Both the position numbers and the translations under genes were made by a program. A stretch of DNA of 64,000 nt from Siphonodentalium dalli (lineage: Eukaryota > Mollusca > Scaphopoda > Gadilida > Siphonodentaliidae), in the NCBI GenBank assembly GCA_032622095.1, contig CP136063.1, forward strand, positions 185,669,956-185,733,955. The letters are read 5' to 3'. Below, one piece after another: positions 46,701-56,934 of the stretch. The notes below the pieces were generated by a model, which was not told where the DNA came from, made no database searches, and saw only the letters and a list, made by a program, of their open reading frames with translations. Every line of letters starts with the position of its first letter. Within the stretch, counting starts at the first letter, position 1.

Positions 46701-48598
46701 TTATTCCACATATATATTGCCTAAGACACTGACAACATTTATTCGGGTAGATGGGTGTGTGTTCATCGACCTGCGCAATAGATATGCACAAACGCACAAT
46801 AATTATAAATTTGGTACAATCGTAAAATGTCGACAAAAATGTTCCACTGGGCTCCAAAATTTTAGTATACCTCGTTTTCTGTGGAAATGTATAAAAACTA
46901 ACCCAACACGAAATGACCTAATTCTAAAATACGGATAGAATTGGATTCATTTTCTAGTATTGAAATTATTATGGTGATCGGCTTGGCCAGGGCAATCCGC
47001 TTTGCCCGGGTCTCCCCATCTGTTCAATTCAAATCGGATCGAAGGACTATTCATTCCAAGGTCCAAAATTCAAGGACTATTCTGACATTTCTGTGCGAAC
47101 CATGTAGCAATTTTGTAAATATATATACAAGAATGCATTTGATTGCTATTGTCTTAAAGTGATTACATAATAATACTCATATCAAACTTGCTGTTGAAAA
47201 GAGACTTAAAGAGTATATGCAACATTAATATCATAGGTATCCAGATGACAACAATTGCTATATTTGACACCCCTGTGTTAAATATGCAATATTTGTTATA
47301 ATTTAAAAAGAATGTAATAAATACTGACCTCCCACACTCTTAGATGGCCATCGGCCCCACCTGTAGCCAATTTTGTAGAGTCATGGAAAAATTTGACAAC
47401 TTTCTGAAAAGCACCATCACTACCAAAGTCTGTCTTGGTTTTTGATAAATCTTCCACATTGAATGTGACTTGTTTTGTAACATCCTGCTCCTTTGTTGGT
47501 TTGTCTTCACCACTTCTCTTTTTCACATTCGACTCAGTGGCTGTAAGTGAAGTTCTAATATTAGAAAAGAATTACAATTGTGCAGGAAACAGACAATATT
47601 TCATCTCACCCATAATTGGTGGCTTCTGATTGGTTGAGAGCCATGTCATATAATGATATAGCATTGCGATAAATTTAGCTCACTACTACACTTGATTAGT
47701 TTTATGCTAAAATTAGCACAATGCTATACCAAACTCAGATGCGGCAAGTCCTACATGTGTATATATACATGTCGCTGGCCCCTTTTTGTCCAGCTGGCTC
47801 CATTTGAACAAATCTAAATCCCACGTATCCCACTGGCCTCCACAACAAATATGGTCTCAAGACATTTTAAGAATTACTAAGAGAAAAAAGGTAATGTCCC
47901 TGGCTGCACCCTTGTTCGACCAGGTGATCCCAATTGAACAAATCAGAATCCCAGTCAGATAAAGACCTTCCATGCGAAATATAAGCTAAATAAGTCTGAT
48001 GGTTCTTGAGAAGAGGTTCGTTTTAAGAATTACCGTACTATAGAGGGAAAGAGTTATGGCCCTGGCTTCGCATCTATTTGACCCGGTGGCCTAATTTGAG
48101 CAAATCTGAATTTGAGTCACCTAGGGAACATCCACACCAAATATGAACAGATTCGGTCCTATGGACCTGGAGAAGAAGATGTTCAAAGAATTGTTGATAG
48201 ATGGATGGATGGACGGCAAGATGATGACGAGGAGTGATGAGCTAAACAGTGGGACAGGAAATGGCCTATGCCTTTCAACTATACTCAGTTTTTTATCTAT
48301 CTAACATCCAAATATATGACTCACCCTTTTAGACAGTTACTCGCATAAGCTTTTAGTCATTCTTGTTTATCTGAAAAATATTGGTTACTAATTTACCTTT
48401 TTTAGGTTTCTTCGTTGGTGATGTAACCTTGAATTTAACTGAGAATATATGGCATTCATCATCCAATCCAGCAGCATATAGGTAGCTGCTTCCTAGAGCA
48501 CCCACAGCACCATTCATTGTCGCCTGAGACCCTGTGTCATGCCTGCATACACTGGAAGCCACAAATTTATCTTCAACTTGCTTGAACTCATAAATTTC
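34189..48598 (-). CDS. PREB: PREB / SEC12-like SAR1 guanine-nucleotide exchange factor, eight coding exons (5' exon missing)
   Basis: PREB (Sec12 in yeast) is an ER membrane WD40 protein that loads SAR1 with GTP to start COPII vesicle budding. I placed exons, in transcript order, at 48397-48598, 47329-47540, 46002-46085, 45073-45188, 42346-42516, 40322-40394, 37419-37578 and 34189-34274. All have AG acceptors and GT donors, and the phases join without a stop (1104 nt, 367 residues plus stop). Diagnostic segments are HDTGSQATMNGAVG, FHDSTKLATGGADGHLRVWE, VAAGRDAASVWN, CKRSRKPSPCYLTMWDG, IFIGTGTLSGSVSVHISFSL and GLTFLPSS; they follow the PREB beta-propeller in order. The last exon encodes one hydrophobic segment (VILIVAVLIILIVIVFYLM) and a short tail, the expected C-terminal ER anchor. 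The family is about 417 residues, so about 50 N-terminal residues lie in an exon I could not find. The exon 2 acceptor at 48598 is phase 0. A TTTATT at 33906-33911 (AATAAA on this strand) is a possible poly(A) signal. Introns hold many MITEs. Confidence 0.95.
34275..36223. other. Last PREB intron, part 1, with a 35-bp C-run
   Basis: C34740-C34774 is an uninterrupted C-run after 'attccagtata', the same context as the C-run near 25991. GTTAACTCTTTCGCCACC near 35069 looks like the end of a TTAA element; a similar inverted end GAAAGAGTTAAC is near 37284. Nothing coding is seen. Confidence 0.5.
36227..37264. mobile_element. Harbinger-like TIR element with TAA target duplication and nested MITE
   Basis: Left GGCCAAACTTTTTTATTTTA then CTGCTTTACGGAT; the right end is its close reverse complement (about 37 bp). 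TAA flanks both ends (36224-36226, 37265-37267). The family-2 MITE at 36742-36971 is inserted inside. The 22-bp string TAAAGCGGGCTGCGGTGTTG(AA) is found both just left (36181-36202) and just right (37265-37286) of the element. Confidence 0.7.
36742..36971. mobile_element. TTAA-type MITE family 2, copy 4 (nested)
   Basis: TTAA flanks (about 36738 and 36972). 'cctctctatactaaatactc', 'aaagttctaaacttatttat' and 'ctgaacatttcccaccaact' match the family. It sits inside the element at 36227-37264. Confidence 0.65.
37569..38407 (-). repeat. PREB: 150-bp direct duplication carrying a PREB splice acceptor
   Basis: 37569-37722 and 38256-38406 are about 90% alike. On the minus strand both contain TTTTTACCATTCCAG followed by CGACTATATCAC or CGATTATATCAC. 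The lower copy is the real acceptor of the exon at 37419-37578. The upper copy (acceptor at 38263) is followed by a frame that meets a stop after about 18 codons. Confidence 0.85.
38420..39330 (+). repeat. 'CCAAGATGGC' tandem array in a PREB intron
   Basis: About five units of 160-200 bp with 'agatggctgctgatggccat', 'ttatggctc(c/a)catctagaggtca', 'atgaagtttggtgatgatcg' and 'gtgccaaaggatttagtcat'. Confidence 0.8.
39336..39515. mobile_element. piggyBac-like MITE family 1, truncated copy
   Basis: It has 'cattctcttatatatgcgag', 'cccaatgggagactcacata' and 'ggcacagggttttc' but lacks both TTAA ends. Confidence 0.6.
39942..40236. mobile_element. piggyBac-like MITE family 1, longest copy
   Basis: Left CCCTTTCATGACGGGAGATG; right CCAGTATCATGAAAGGG before TTAA (40237-40240). 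The left flank is CTAA. It holds two complete inner hairpins, as if two units had fused. Confidence 0.7.
40543..40926. mobile_element. TTAA-flanked 'GGTACTCAATC' MITE, copy 2
   Basis: TTAA at 40539-40542 and 40927-40930. The left end AGGTACTCAATCCAATTTGA is intact; the right end is diverged. 'agctttgatgggtggattcc' and 'actcgaatcaaatattttt' match the other copies. Confidence 0.7.
41487..41700. mobile_element. piggyBac-like MITE family 1, inverted copy
   Basis: Left CCCTTCCATGACTGGAGCTT; right CAGCTCGAATCATGAAAGGA before TTAA (41701-41704). The left target has decayed to TCAA. Confidence 0.7.
41871..42312. mobile_element. Palindromic MITE, 'ATCTCTACTCTGGCT' family, full copy
   Basis: Left ATCTCTACTCTGGCTTCACG and right AGCCAGAGTAGAGAT are inverted. 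Both arms hold 'gagctc..gtagagatcatat', 'acctgttccttaataatgta' and 'aaggtcccagctcgagatta' or their complements. It ends 34 bases before a PREB exon (42346-42516). Confidence 0.8.
42595..42980 (+). repeat. 15-bp tandem repeat plus 'ggggcataact' repeat unit
   Basis: ATGGCTAACTCCAAG repeats about four times at 42634-42693. It is followed by 'aaggggcataacttaggtaa', 'gaacttgtccaagatattgt' and a GGACGGACGCA-type tail (42905-42940). An open frame across it is a by-product of the 15-bp period. Confidence 0.75.
43440..43735 (+). repeat. 'CCAAGATGGC' array, two units
   Basis: 'aatgtgggctgcaaggtgtg', 'gatggctcccatctag' and 'gtgccaaaggatttaatcat' identify the family. It lies in a PREB intron. Confidence 0.7.
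43793..44140 (+). repeat. Dispersed repeat of about 330 bp, copy 2
   Basis: It matches 1187-1510 in order and orientation, including GCAGAATGAACCA, TATTCTTTTCCTGC and GGCATTAATCTGTGGATC. It sits in a PREB intron (between the exons at 45073 and 42516). Confidence 0.7.
44160..44285. mobile_element. MITE of the 'GCAGAATGAGGTCC' family, half copy
   Basis: GCAGAATGAGGTCCCCAGAG and its complement CTCTGGGGACCTCATTCTG bracket 'tagcccacagtgcaggatagc'. Confidence 0.7.
44530..44988. mobile_element. TTAA-flanked 'GGTACTCAATC' MITE, full copy
   Basis: TTAA at 44526-44529 and 44989-44992. Ends AGGTACTCAATCTGATTAGA and its complement (AATCAGATTGAGTACCT). The whole element folds on itself, with 'aatcaagtggttactattaa' at the centre. 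Confidence 0.85.
45260..45710. mobile_element. MITE of the 'GCAGAATGAGGTCC' family, long copy
   Basis: It begins near TCGAGGTCCCCAGATGGTGA and ends GACCACATTCTGCAAATATC. It includes the full inner part ('gatgtgcacccattgagcac', 'ggatatagagaaactgaact'). Confidence 0.7.
45882..45978. mobile_element. piggyBac-like MITE family 1, short decayed copy
   Basis: CCATTCCATGACTGAGCTGC on the left and GCTCCATTCATGGAAGG before TTAA on the right. It lies about 25 bases from the PREB exon at 46002-46085. Confidence 0.6.
46086..47328. other. PREB intron without recognised repeats
   Basis: Short frames on both strands show no known domain. No strong repeat family is visible. Confidence 0.4.
47780..48245 (+). 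repeat. Partial copy of the composite repeat at 24625-27478
   Basis: 'tttgaacaaatctaaatccc', 'gagaagaggttcgttttaag', 'agagttatggccctggcttc' and a tail 'atggacggcaagatgatgac' then 'gaggagtgatgagctaaa' match 27090-27478. It lies in the PREB intron after exon 2. Confidence 0.7.
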
Positions 48599-49430
48599 CT
48601 GGAAAGAAAAAGAAAGATTAACACAAAGCTTATAAAATGAATTATGGACTTCCACTTTTGAGCCATCAATTTTCAAAAAAAACATGCAGACTCGAATAAG
48701 TATCATGCAGGGTGGATTTTTTTCATAAAATTAATAAACGTACCGGTAAGGCCAATATAAATAAATTTCAAGATTTACATCCAACTTTTTCAGAAAAATG
48801 GGGCGGGAGGGCAAATATTATTTTTGATATTTTATTCATCCTAACATATATGGTCATGGACAGTTCTAGATATTGAATAAGTATCCTATCTTATATAATA
48901 CAAGCTGATTTAGATTGTCAAATTTTATCAAAATAGACTGATAAATGGGTCGTTGAAATGTAATTTGATTGTTTAGGCATGATAAAAAAGTTTACACAAA
49001 CAAATTGAGGAAGGGATTAAAAATAGGGTCAGGAGGGGATGTATATCAAGCAACTCTTTTATATTGGCCTAAGGAATGTTTATTTGGAAAAGGAGAATAC
49101 AGTATCGGACACACATCCAAAATTAGCTAATTAGCTCATTTCGTCTAACTTAGCCCGATTGAGCAAAATTTTTAATGTGAATTACATGTAACCATCATTT
49201 TGTAAATTTGACTCATTAGACTAAAAAGTGCAGACAGAGCTTACTTTCATTAGTTAGGTGTCATGTCTATCTGAGCGGGAAACAAATTTGATTGTTAAAA
49301 AAAACAATATTTCAGAAACAAACAAAAAATCACTGTCTTTGTTCAAATCCAATATTTCTATTGAAAACAATTTTGACAAGGCATTTTATAAGAAAGTTAT
49401 AGTGACAAGGGAGGTGCCCAATAACATAGA
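48599..49430. other. Region upstream of PREB exon 2; exon 1 not found
   Basis: I looked on the minus strand for the glycine-rich N-terminal part expected in PREB and did not find it here or further up. The plus frame at 49258-49488 runs into a repeat and is not a gene. Confidence 0.4.
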
Positions 49431-49439
49431 ATTGTTATT

Positions 49440-52010
49440 TGAAAGTGTCAATGACATTGTACCTCAACTTGGAAAGAGGGGGTGGTAATTTCATGCGTTA
49501 CAGATTAGGAATGCGTAAAGTTGAAATGTCTAAGTATTACCAGATGTCAACACGAATAGATATACCGGTATATAGTAAAATCCAAGATTTCCAATGAAAT
49601 TCAAAAAAATTTAATGGCTCCCATCTACTGGTCACCCCGAAGATCAATAGGAAGTTTAGTGACGATCAGATGAAGGATGTGGTCTGTAGCGTGTGCCAAA
49701 GGATTTAGTCATGCTAAGAGTAAAATCCAAGATGGCTGCTGACGACCATGTTTTACATTGAAAATTGTTCAAATTTGATAGCTCCCATCTAGAGGTGATT
49801 CTAAACATGCCTGTCAAATTTTAAAACAATTCTCCAGTAAATGTGGGCTGCAGGGTGTGCCCGATGGATTAAAATTTATGCTGCCGGCCATGTTTTTTAA
49901 CAAATTTTGGAAAAAAATTGATGGCTCCCATCTGGAGGTCACACTGAAGATCAATAAGAAGATTGGTGGTAATCAGATGAGGGAAGTGGCCTGTCCTAGT
50001 AGCTAGAGTGTGCCGCAGGATTTTCTCATAGAAAGACTAATTTCCAAGATGGCCGCTGGTGGCCAGGTTTTTCAATGAATTTAAGAAAATTTTGATGTCT
50101 CCCATCTAAAGGTCACCTGAATATCCATATGCAATAAATGTGGGCTGCAGTGTGTGCCGGTGGATTAAAATTTGAAATCCAAGATGGGTGCTAGTGGCCA
50201 TGTTTTATAACGAATTTGGGAAATAATCTACTCCCATCTAGAGGTCTCCCCAAAAATCCAAATGAAGTTTGGAAACGATTGGATGAGAGATGTGGCCTGT
50301 AGGATGTGCCGAAGGATTTAGTCATGCAAATTGTAGACAAATTTCGGAATTAATTGATGGCTCCCATCTACAGATCACCCCAAAGATCAATATGAAAGTT
50401 GGTGATAATCGGATGAGGGGTGTGGCCTACAAGGATTTAGCCAGGCAAAGAGTAAAATCGAAGATGGCCCAACAGCCTTGTTTTTCTATGAATTTCAGAA
50501 AAAAATTATGGCTCCCATCTAGAAGTCACCGTGATGATCCGTACATAGTTTGGTGATGATCGGATGGGGTCTGTAGGGTGAGCCAAAGGATTTAGTCAAG
50601 CAAAGAGTAAAATCCAAGATTGCTGTTGGCTGCCATGTTTTTAATAGAAAATTGTTCAAATTCGATAGTTCCTGTGAACCTAAACATACCTGTAAATTTT
50701 CACAACAATTCTCCAATAAATGCGGACCGCAGCCATGGGTTCAAATTTTAAATCCAAGTTGGCTGCTGGCGGTAGTGATGGGCGGTTAACCGAGAAAACA
50801 ACTCGGTTTCGGTTTTAAACAATACCGACCGAAACCGACCGACGTGATTCTGCCCTAACCGACGTTACGTTTTTTTTTTTTATGTATATTTTTCACTTGA
50901 ATCGACTTGATAGTTGATACTGTTGGTTGATACTGTTGTCAAATTATCAGCCCTCATGTCGATAATGTTTCGGAATGTGTCAATTTTGACTCGGCCACTG
51001 TGTTGTTATCATTATAGTAAGCGACCGTTTTGGTCTTTTTCGACAGTCGCTTGAACACTCGAACAAAAAAAGGCCCTGTTGGCAGCTGTTGGTGCTATTA
51101 TGTGCTTCGATCGTGCCGACCGACGCCCGATTAACAGTATAACACACTCAGCAAACAGGAACCAATCTATGCGTGACTGTTTAATATGAACTTATGTTTA
51201 AATTTTATTCCATTCAGGGAACATATATATATCAGCCAGCATCAAGGCGCGTCTTGTGACGTAATTCAAATGCTTTCGATCAAACAACCTTCTCTGTCGT
51301 ACAGTGTGTCGCACTCATATTTCGTCATCTCTACGAATCCACTGCAATCAACCTATTTTTAGAACGCAACACATGCTACCAAAATTACGTCGCGTTGGTA
51401 ATCGGGGTGCACGGCGGGATTAATTTAAATATGTCATGTTGGTAATAGTAATCGCTCTGTGTTTCAAGTGTTTTTATATACGGTACTTAATTCCCATCTG
51501 CAGTGGTTCTCTGCACTTAACTGAATATATGGATTACCCAGAGGGTATTGATAGGACTGAGTGGAGAGGCCAACGGCAGGTGCAGCGGAGGACCCAAGGC
51601 GAAGGGGCCTCGCTGACCTAATTAGCTGCAACATCGCACGATCCCCTTGATCTCGGTACACTTGTCTTCACACTTGATTAATAACTACCGAATCTTGGCA
51701 TATTGAGCTCTCTTCTCAACACATATACGCAATCTACTTTAAAAAACCGAAACGAAAACCGAGAGTCAACTCTTTTAGTCCAAACCGAAACCGTAACCGA
51801 GTCAAAATTTTAAAACCGCCCATCACTAGCTGGCGGCCATGTTATTCAACAAACTTTGGAAAAAAAAATAAATGGCTCCCATCTAGAAGTCACCCCGAAG
51901 ATCCATATGAAGTTTGGTGATGATCGGATGAGTGATGTGGACTGTAGGGAGGAAATTGTTGACGGACGGACATAAGCACATACGGACGGACTGATGATGG
52001 ATGTGTCATC
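49440..52010 (+). repeat. 'CCAAGATGGC' tandem array, largest copy, split by a hAT element
   Basis: A leader ('gaaagtgtcaatgacattgt') like that at 18170 is followed by seven or more units of about 160-210 bp with 'agatggctgctg', 'ggctcccatctagagg', 'gtgtgccaaaggatttagtc' and 'gggctgcagggtgtgc'. The hAT element at 50773-51828 interrupts it. The tail (51955-52010) has GACGGACGGAC. Confidence 0.8.
50773..51828. mobile_element. Non-autonomous hAT element, exact 8-bp target duplication
   Basis: GCTGGCGG flanks both ends exactly (50765-50772 and 51829-51836). The ends are TAGTGATGGGCGGTT and AACCGCCCATCACTA (right end has 'aaaaccgcccatcacta'). 'aaaccg' motifs repeat near both ends. Removing the element restores a continuous 'CCAAGATGGC' repeat unit ('gctgctggcggccatgtt'). 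No transposase is encoded; small frames at 51436-51661 are unrecognised. Confidence 0.92.
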
Positions 52011-52495
52011 AAAACACATCAATTTGAGATAAAAACACTGGAGATTTTTGTGAATAAAAATAGGAGAGAGAGTTGTCTTAATCGACTACTGTGTAGGTTC
52101 GGTGGCTATTTGGTTATGATAAGGCTAGCACCAACTTGTCGCAGTGTATGTTAGCCATTTGAATTAACCAAGGTTAACTGGATAACCAGTCATGCAGTCC
52201 CACATTGACATATGATGTATATATCATAATATGATATATACATGTATTATACACAACAAACGATTCAACATAAGTCAAACAAATGCCAAAATTGTCCATA
52301 ATTTGTTAACATTCGCGCAATGTCAGGAAAATCAGCAAACCTTGTCTATTTCCGTACTGCAATGCAGCGTAATATACCATCCGTATATATATGGGGACAT
52401 CAATATATGTCCCTCTTATTTATAGCAGGCTAGCAGCACTGTGACATGGTGCTCAAAGTTTATTTTCTGGCCACTATATAGGCCCATATGTGTAA

Positions 52496-52896
52496 GGCCA
52501 AAAAAAATAATACCTGTGTTAAGGGTTACATGGTCTAAAATAAATAGGGTACAGCCGGTACATGTAGGTAGGTAGGGAATTTGTTTTTTATCAAATATTT
52601 TTATTCTGAATTCCATTGGGTCATTGACAATTCAATCTAGAAAGCTTCACAATTCAGATCAATTGAAAGGTTCAATACTAAATATTGTTACACACTTGAA
52701 TTAGTCAGAGCACTAGACTAATAAAACTTCTAAAAAAATTATAGGAGAGGTTTGAAAATGGGTAAGATACCTTTCGATGCCCTTCTCACTGAAAAAAAAG
52801 TTATCTGTGTCTACAGTCCAATAAATTTTTTTGGGCAGGCACCTTTTTCTAGGGTAGGTAGGGAAACCCTAAACACAGGTATTTTTTTTTTTGGCC
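52496..52896. mobile_element. Harbinger-like MITE with TAA target duplication
   Basis: TAA lies at 52493-52495 and 52897-52899. The ends GGCCAAAAAAAATAATACCT then GTGTTAAGGG pair with the right end over about 30 bp. The inside has 'gtaggtaggtagggaa' and, inverted, 'ctagggtaggtagggaaacc'. PIF/Harbinger elements use TWA targets. Confidence 0.8.
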
Positions 52897-53089
52897 TAAT
52901 ATACCTGTGTTTATATGTATTAATAAAGTAAATTTTAAGGAGAATATACATGTACATGTAATTGTTCCAGCACAACTTGCCAAGAAGATTTGATCAGGTT
53001 GTATCAAATAATATGCTCTGCTTATAATATCATATAGCTATTGAATCAGCATCTAATTTAGTAGGCATGGGACCCTCCGTAACACGTGC

Positions 53090-54445
53090 TTCGATTCCAC
53101 ATGCTTTGACATTCGGCAAACGTTGTCCGATTCCATTCAGGGATTGTCTAAGTCAAATTACGTCAAATAAGGGGCATAACTCCGGTGAAAATTGGCAGAC
53201 GGAACCCAAATTCGAACTTGAGCTGTCTTTTCTCCTAATAAACCCACATACCAAATTTGATTGAAATCGGTTCACTCTAACTAAAGTTATCATCCGGACA
53301 ACAAATTTCAGGGATTTTCTAAGTCAAATTATGTCAAAAAAGGGGCCATAACTCTCGCAAAAATTATCGGATTAAAACGAAATTCGGACTTGAGCTGTAT
53401 TTCGATATATGTAATCCACAAAAAAACGGGTTTTGCGTATAAACGTTCCAAAATCGAGTTATCATCCGGAAACCAAAAAACATAAGAAAAACTGAATTTT
53501 CTGAGTCGAAAAAGGGGCATAACTCTGCCAAAAATGGTCGGACAGAAACCAAGCTCGAACTTGACCTGTGTTTTGGTGGGAGAAAGTAATATACCAAATT
53601 TGGATTCATTCCGATAAACTATACTAAAGTTATCATCCGGACAACAAATTTCAAGGATTTTCTAAGTAAAAAAAACGTCAAATAAGGGGCATAACTCCGG
53701 TGAAAATTGGCGGGCGGAACCCAAATTCGAACTTGAACTTACTTTTCGGCTAATAAACCCACATACCAAATTTTATTAAATTTGGTTCACTCTAACTAAA
53801 GTTATCATCCGGAAACCAGGTTAACGGACGCCCGGACGGACGGACGGACCAATACTATAATACGGCCGTTTTTTCAAACGGGCGTATAAAAATCATTGGA
53901 TCAAACTCAAATTCGAACTTGACCTGTATTTTGATATGAACGACCCACAAAAAAACAGAATTTCCAATTAAACAATCCAAACTTGAGTTATCATCCGGTA
54001 TTAAACCATAGAAGAAAAAAAAATTTGAATTTTCTAAGTCGAAAAGCCCATAACTCTGAGAAAAATCATCGGTTTAAACTCAAATTCGAACTTGACCTGT
54101 ATTTTGATATCAATGACTCACAAAAAATGGAATTTTCAATTGAACAGTCCAAACTTGAATTATCATCCGGAAACCAAAAAAAAGAAGAAGTAAAATTGAA
54201 TTTTCTAAGTCGAAAAAAGTCCATAACTCTAGGAAAAATCATCGGATCAAACTCAAAATTGGCGGGCGGAACCCAAATTCGAACTTGAACTTACTTTTCG
54301 GCTAATAAACCCACATACCAAATTTTATTAAATTTGGTTCACTCTAACTAAAGTTATCATCCGGAAACCAGGTTAACGGACGCCCGGGCGGACGTCCGGA
54401 CCAATACTATAATACGGCCGTTTTTTCAAACGGGCGTATAAAAAT
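53090..54445 (+). repeat. Tandem array of 'ggggcataactc' units with duplicated tail
   Basis: About seven units of 160-190 bp repeat 'aaggggcataactc', 'gaacttgacctgt', 'aacccacataccaaattt' and 'gagttatcatccggaaacca'. A tail with 'aacggacgcccggacggacg', 'aatactataatacggccgtt' and 'caaacgggcgtataaaaat' occurs at 53818-53892 and again at 54370-54445. Confidence 0.8.
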
Positions 54446-54800
54446 GATGTTCATGAATGAGTCCAACTTGGACACGGATTAGGCTTGCGGTTTGTAATGA
54501 GTTGTCCACGAATTTTCCATTTTGCACAGACACCAAAATTGACACATAACAATGGTGCTATTCAAACATCATGATGTTAGTTACACTCTCACAAATATGT
54601 CGCGAAGATCAAAGACACCGCCGACCAGCTGTGCCCTTGGTGTAACAACGTTGCAATAAACTAATAGTACCAATTTGATACACCTACGGTAATTATTCTC
54701 TGATTATCATTGTCAAAACATGTCCGAAACAGTTCCCTTTGACTGTATTAACCCTTGGGTTCCAAGATCTGACGCCAGATCTATGCCTCTAATCCGTAAC

Positions 54801-56673
54801 TAGGGTTGGGCGATATTGACCGAAAAATATATTGCGATATTATGGTGACAACATCGCGATAAACGATATCGCGATATTATATTGGTATATAACAATTGGT
54901 AAGAACAATGTATAATATATACAATATTTCATGAATAAAGTTCCATCTTTGCACAATATATCCCTACGTTTTATTTACGATTTGTGGGCCATGCGGGGTT
55001 GAGTAAATATTTATTGAACATTGATTGTACATCAGTAACATTATACAATTATCGCATTGTTTCGAGGTTGACACGAGGAATTGTCAACCCGAGGAAGTCA
55101 ATATTCACCAAGGCCGAAGGCCGAGGTGAATATTGACTTTCAAGGGCTGACAATTCTTCGTGTCAACCAAGAAACAATGCGATAACTGTTTTATTATATG
55201 AAACGCACTTTGATTGGACAAGACGTTTTGACATTGAACGTCGCTGGGAAAACTGATCAATTTTCAGGTCTGATAATAAGTTATGTTAACCCCTGAAGTA
55301 TCTGACGTCACTCAGAACTGTTATTAACCTGTTGTTTCATTAATGAGGTGAACATCGTTAGATATCTCAAGGTTTTCATTACATTTTAACATAGGAATTT
55401 GGGAAAGAAACTTATGATCATATAATAAAACAGTATAATGACCACTCGTCTGCAGCAACTGACTGCCGATGGCGAACACAACAACTTTCAACTCCTAATT
55501 TGGTCAGGCATAATATAAACTGTAAGCAGTGTTCAAAGCACCGTTTCAATGATACATTGTCAAAATTAGTGAACAGTGATAACAGATAATACTGTTCTAA
55601 CAATCATGCATACTCACGCATGTGTCATTGTTGCCATGTGTGAGATGTCAAGCAAATGAGCTGTGTGTTTATAAACACCTGTCGGCATATTTGATCCTTT
55701 AATAGGGGAATGCATAGTTCTCACCTACATGTATATAGCATGCACCTATTACTGACATGTAACATGAACCAGTGACTGAGAGTTAAGCATCGGCATATGG
55801 GTTGAAACAAAGGGTTATATTCATATAACAAGGCCCACATGCATTTTAATATTTTACAGTTATATCCCTTCGACCAAAGAGCTTAACACTAAACATTAAG
55901 CACCACATTCGGTTTCAAATGGCGATGTTATTTATTAGTGAGGAATTGGTTGTTTGTGAGACTATTTATTAGTGGGAATTGGTAGTTGGTAGCATCATGA
56001 GACTTCAATGTACATATACAGCAGCCCTGGGAATTAGCGTCGACAATCGGCATTGCCGAGGCAAAATCTGACGTGAAACGAATTTGCGTCGGCATGAGGA
56101 AAATGAATATAGACATGTTCAATTAGTTTGTGAAATGGACATTTGTTGAAGCACAAGCAATGCCATGATCCGTTTTATGCTCGCGATTTGTATTCGTTCC
56201 CCAATTGGGCTATACAGCACATGTCCACAAAATCATTTTACTTGCAATTTGCACACATTGACACAATCAGCTAGTGGGGTCAATATAAAATCTAACATGG
56301 TAATCCGTCTCCAAACAAGTGGTTACCGTCTGACAGAGCAAGCTGCACTGAAAGGAGGTCATTGTGCAAGTCGCATGCGCGAGACAAACCAATCTCACAA
56401 TGTAGCCAACTGATTATGGCGCTTTGATGCTTCTGACAAAGCATATCCATCTTGACAAGCAGGTGCTCCAATGTTTTAAAACTTTTTTGACCGTGTGTTT
56501 CCAGGAAGTTTGAGACTATTATACTTAGAGCACTTAACTTCCCTGTTTGTTGGGACCAGCCTACATGGAGAATATTACAACTTGGACAGTATTACGATAT
56601 TTTTATTTCAGACGATATTATTGATGATTATCAAATTCAAAACCGGCTGTACCCGATATATCGCCCAGCATTA
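54801..56673. mobile_element. Non-autonomous hAT element, exact 8-bp target duplication
   Basis: TCCGTAAC flanks both ends (54793-54800, 56674-56681). The ends TAGGGTTGGGCGATATTG and ATATCGCCCAGCATTA are inverted with a few mismatches; TGGGCGATAT is shared. The 1873-bp body contains the hairpin at 55049-55184 and no recognisable transposase. Confidence 0.9.
55049..55184. repeat. Fold-back of about 135 bp centred on AAGGCCGAAGGCC
   Basis: The left arm TATCGCATTGTTTCGAGGTT then GACACGAGGAATTGTCA.. and 'gtcaatattcacc' pairs with the right arm 'gaggtgaatattgac', 'tgacaattcttcgtgtcaac' and 'gaaacaatgcgata'. Arms are about 60 bp with small bulges. Nested in the hAT element. Confidence 0.85.
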
Positions 56674-56934
56674 TCCGTAACGTCGTTGGCATCAGAGACT
56701 TGTATGTACAGAACACCATCTTTTTTTCACGGGAATGACGTTGTTTTCATATATAGCTTTGGTATATTCCCACACAGGCAACCAACACTCCCCTATTGCT
56801 ATTCTGAAGCCTAAGTCAAGTCGGTTAATATATCAGAAGATCATGACATCTTATCCGAAAATAGTAGGGGCGGAATTCCGCCTCCTAACATGGTGGTCTG
56901 GAGACTTACTGGAGCTGAAGGGTTCACTCTCACC

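Noticed and set aside
49258-49488. 76-codon plus frame as an exon
   Set aside because: Its last third is the leader of the 'CCAAGATGGC' repeat, also present at 18170.
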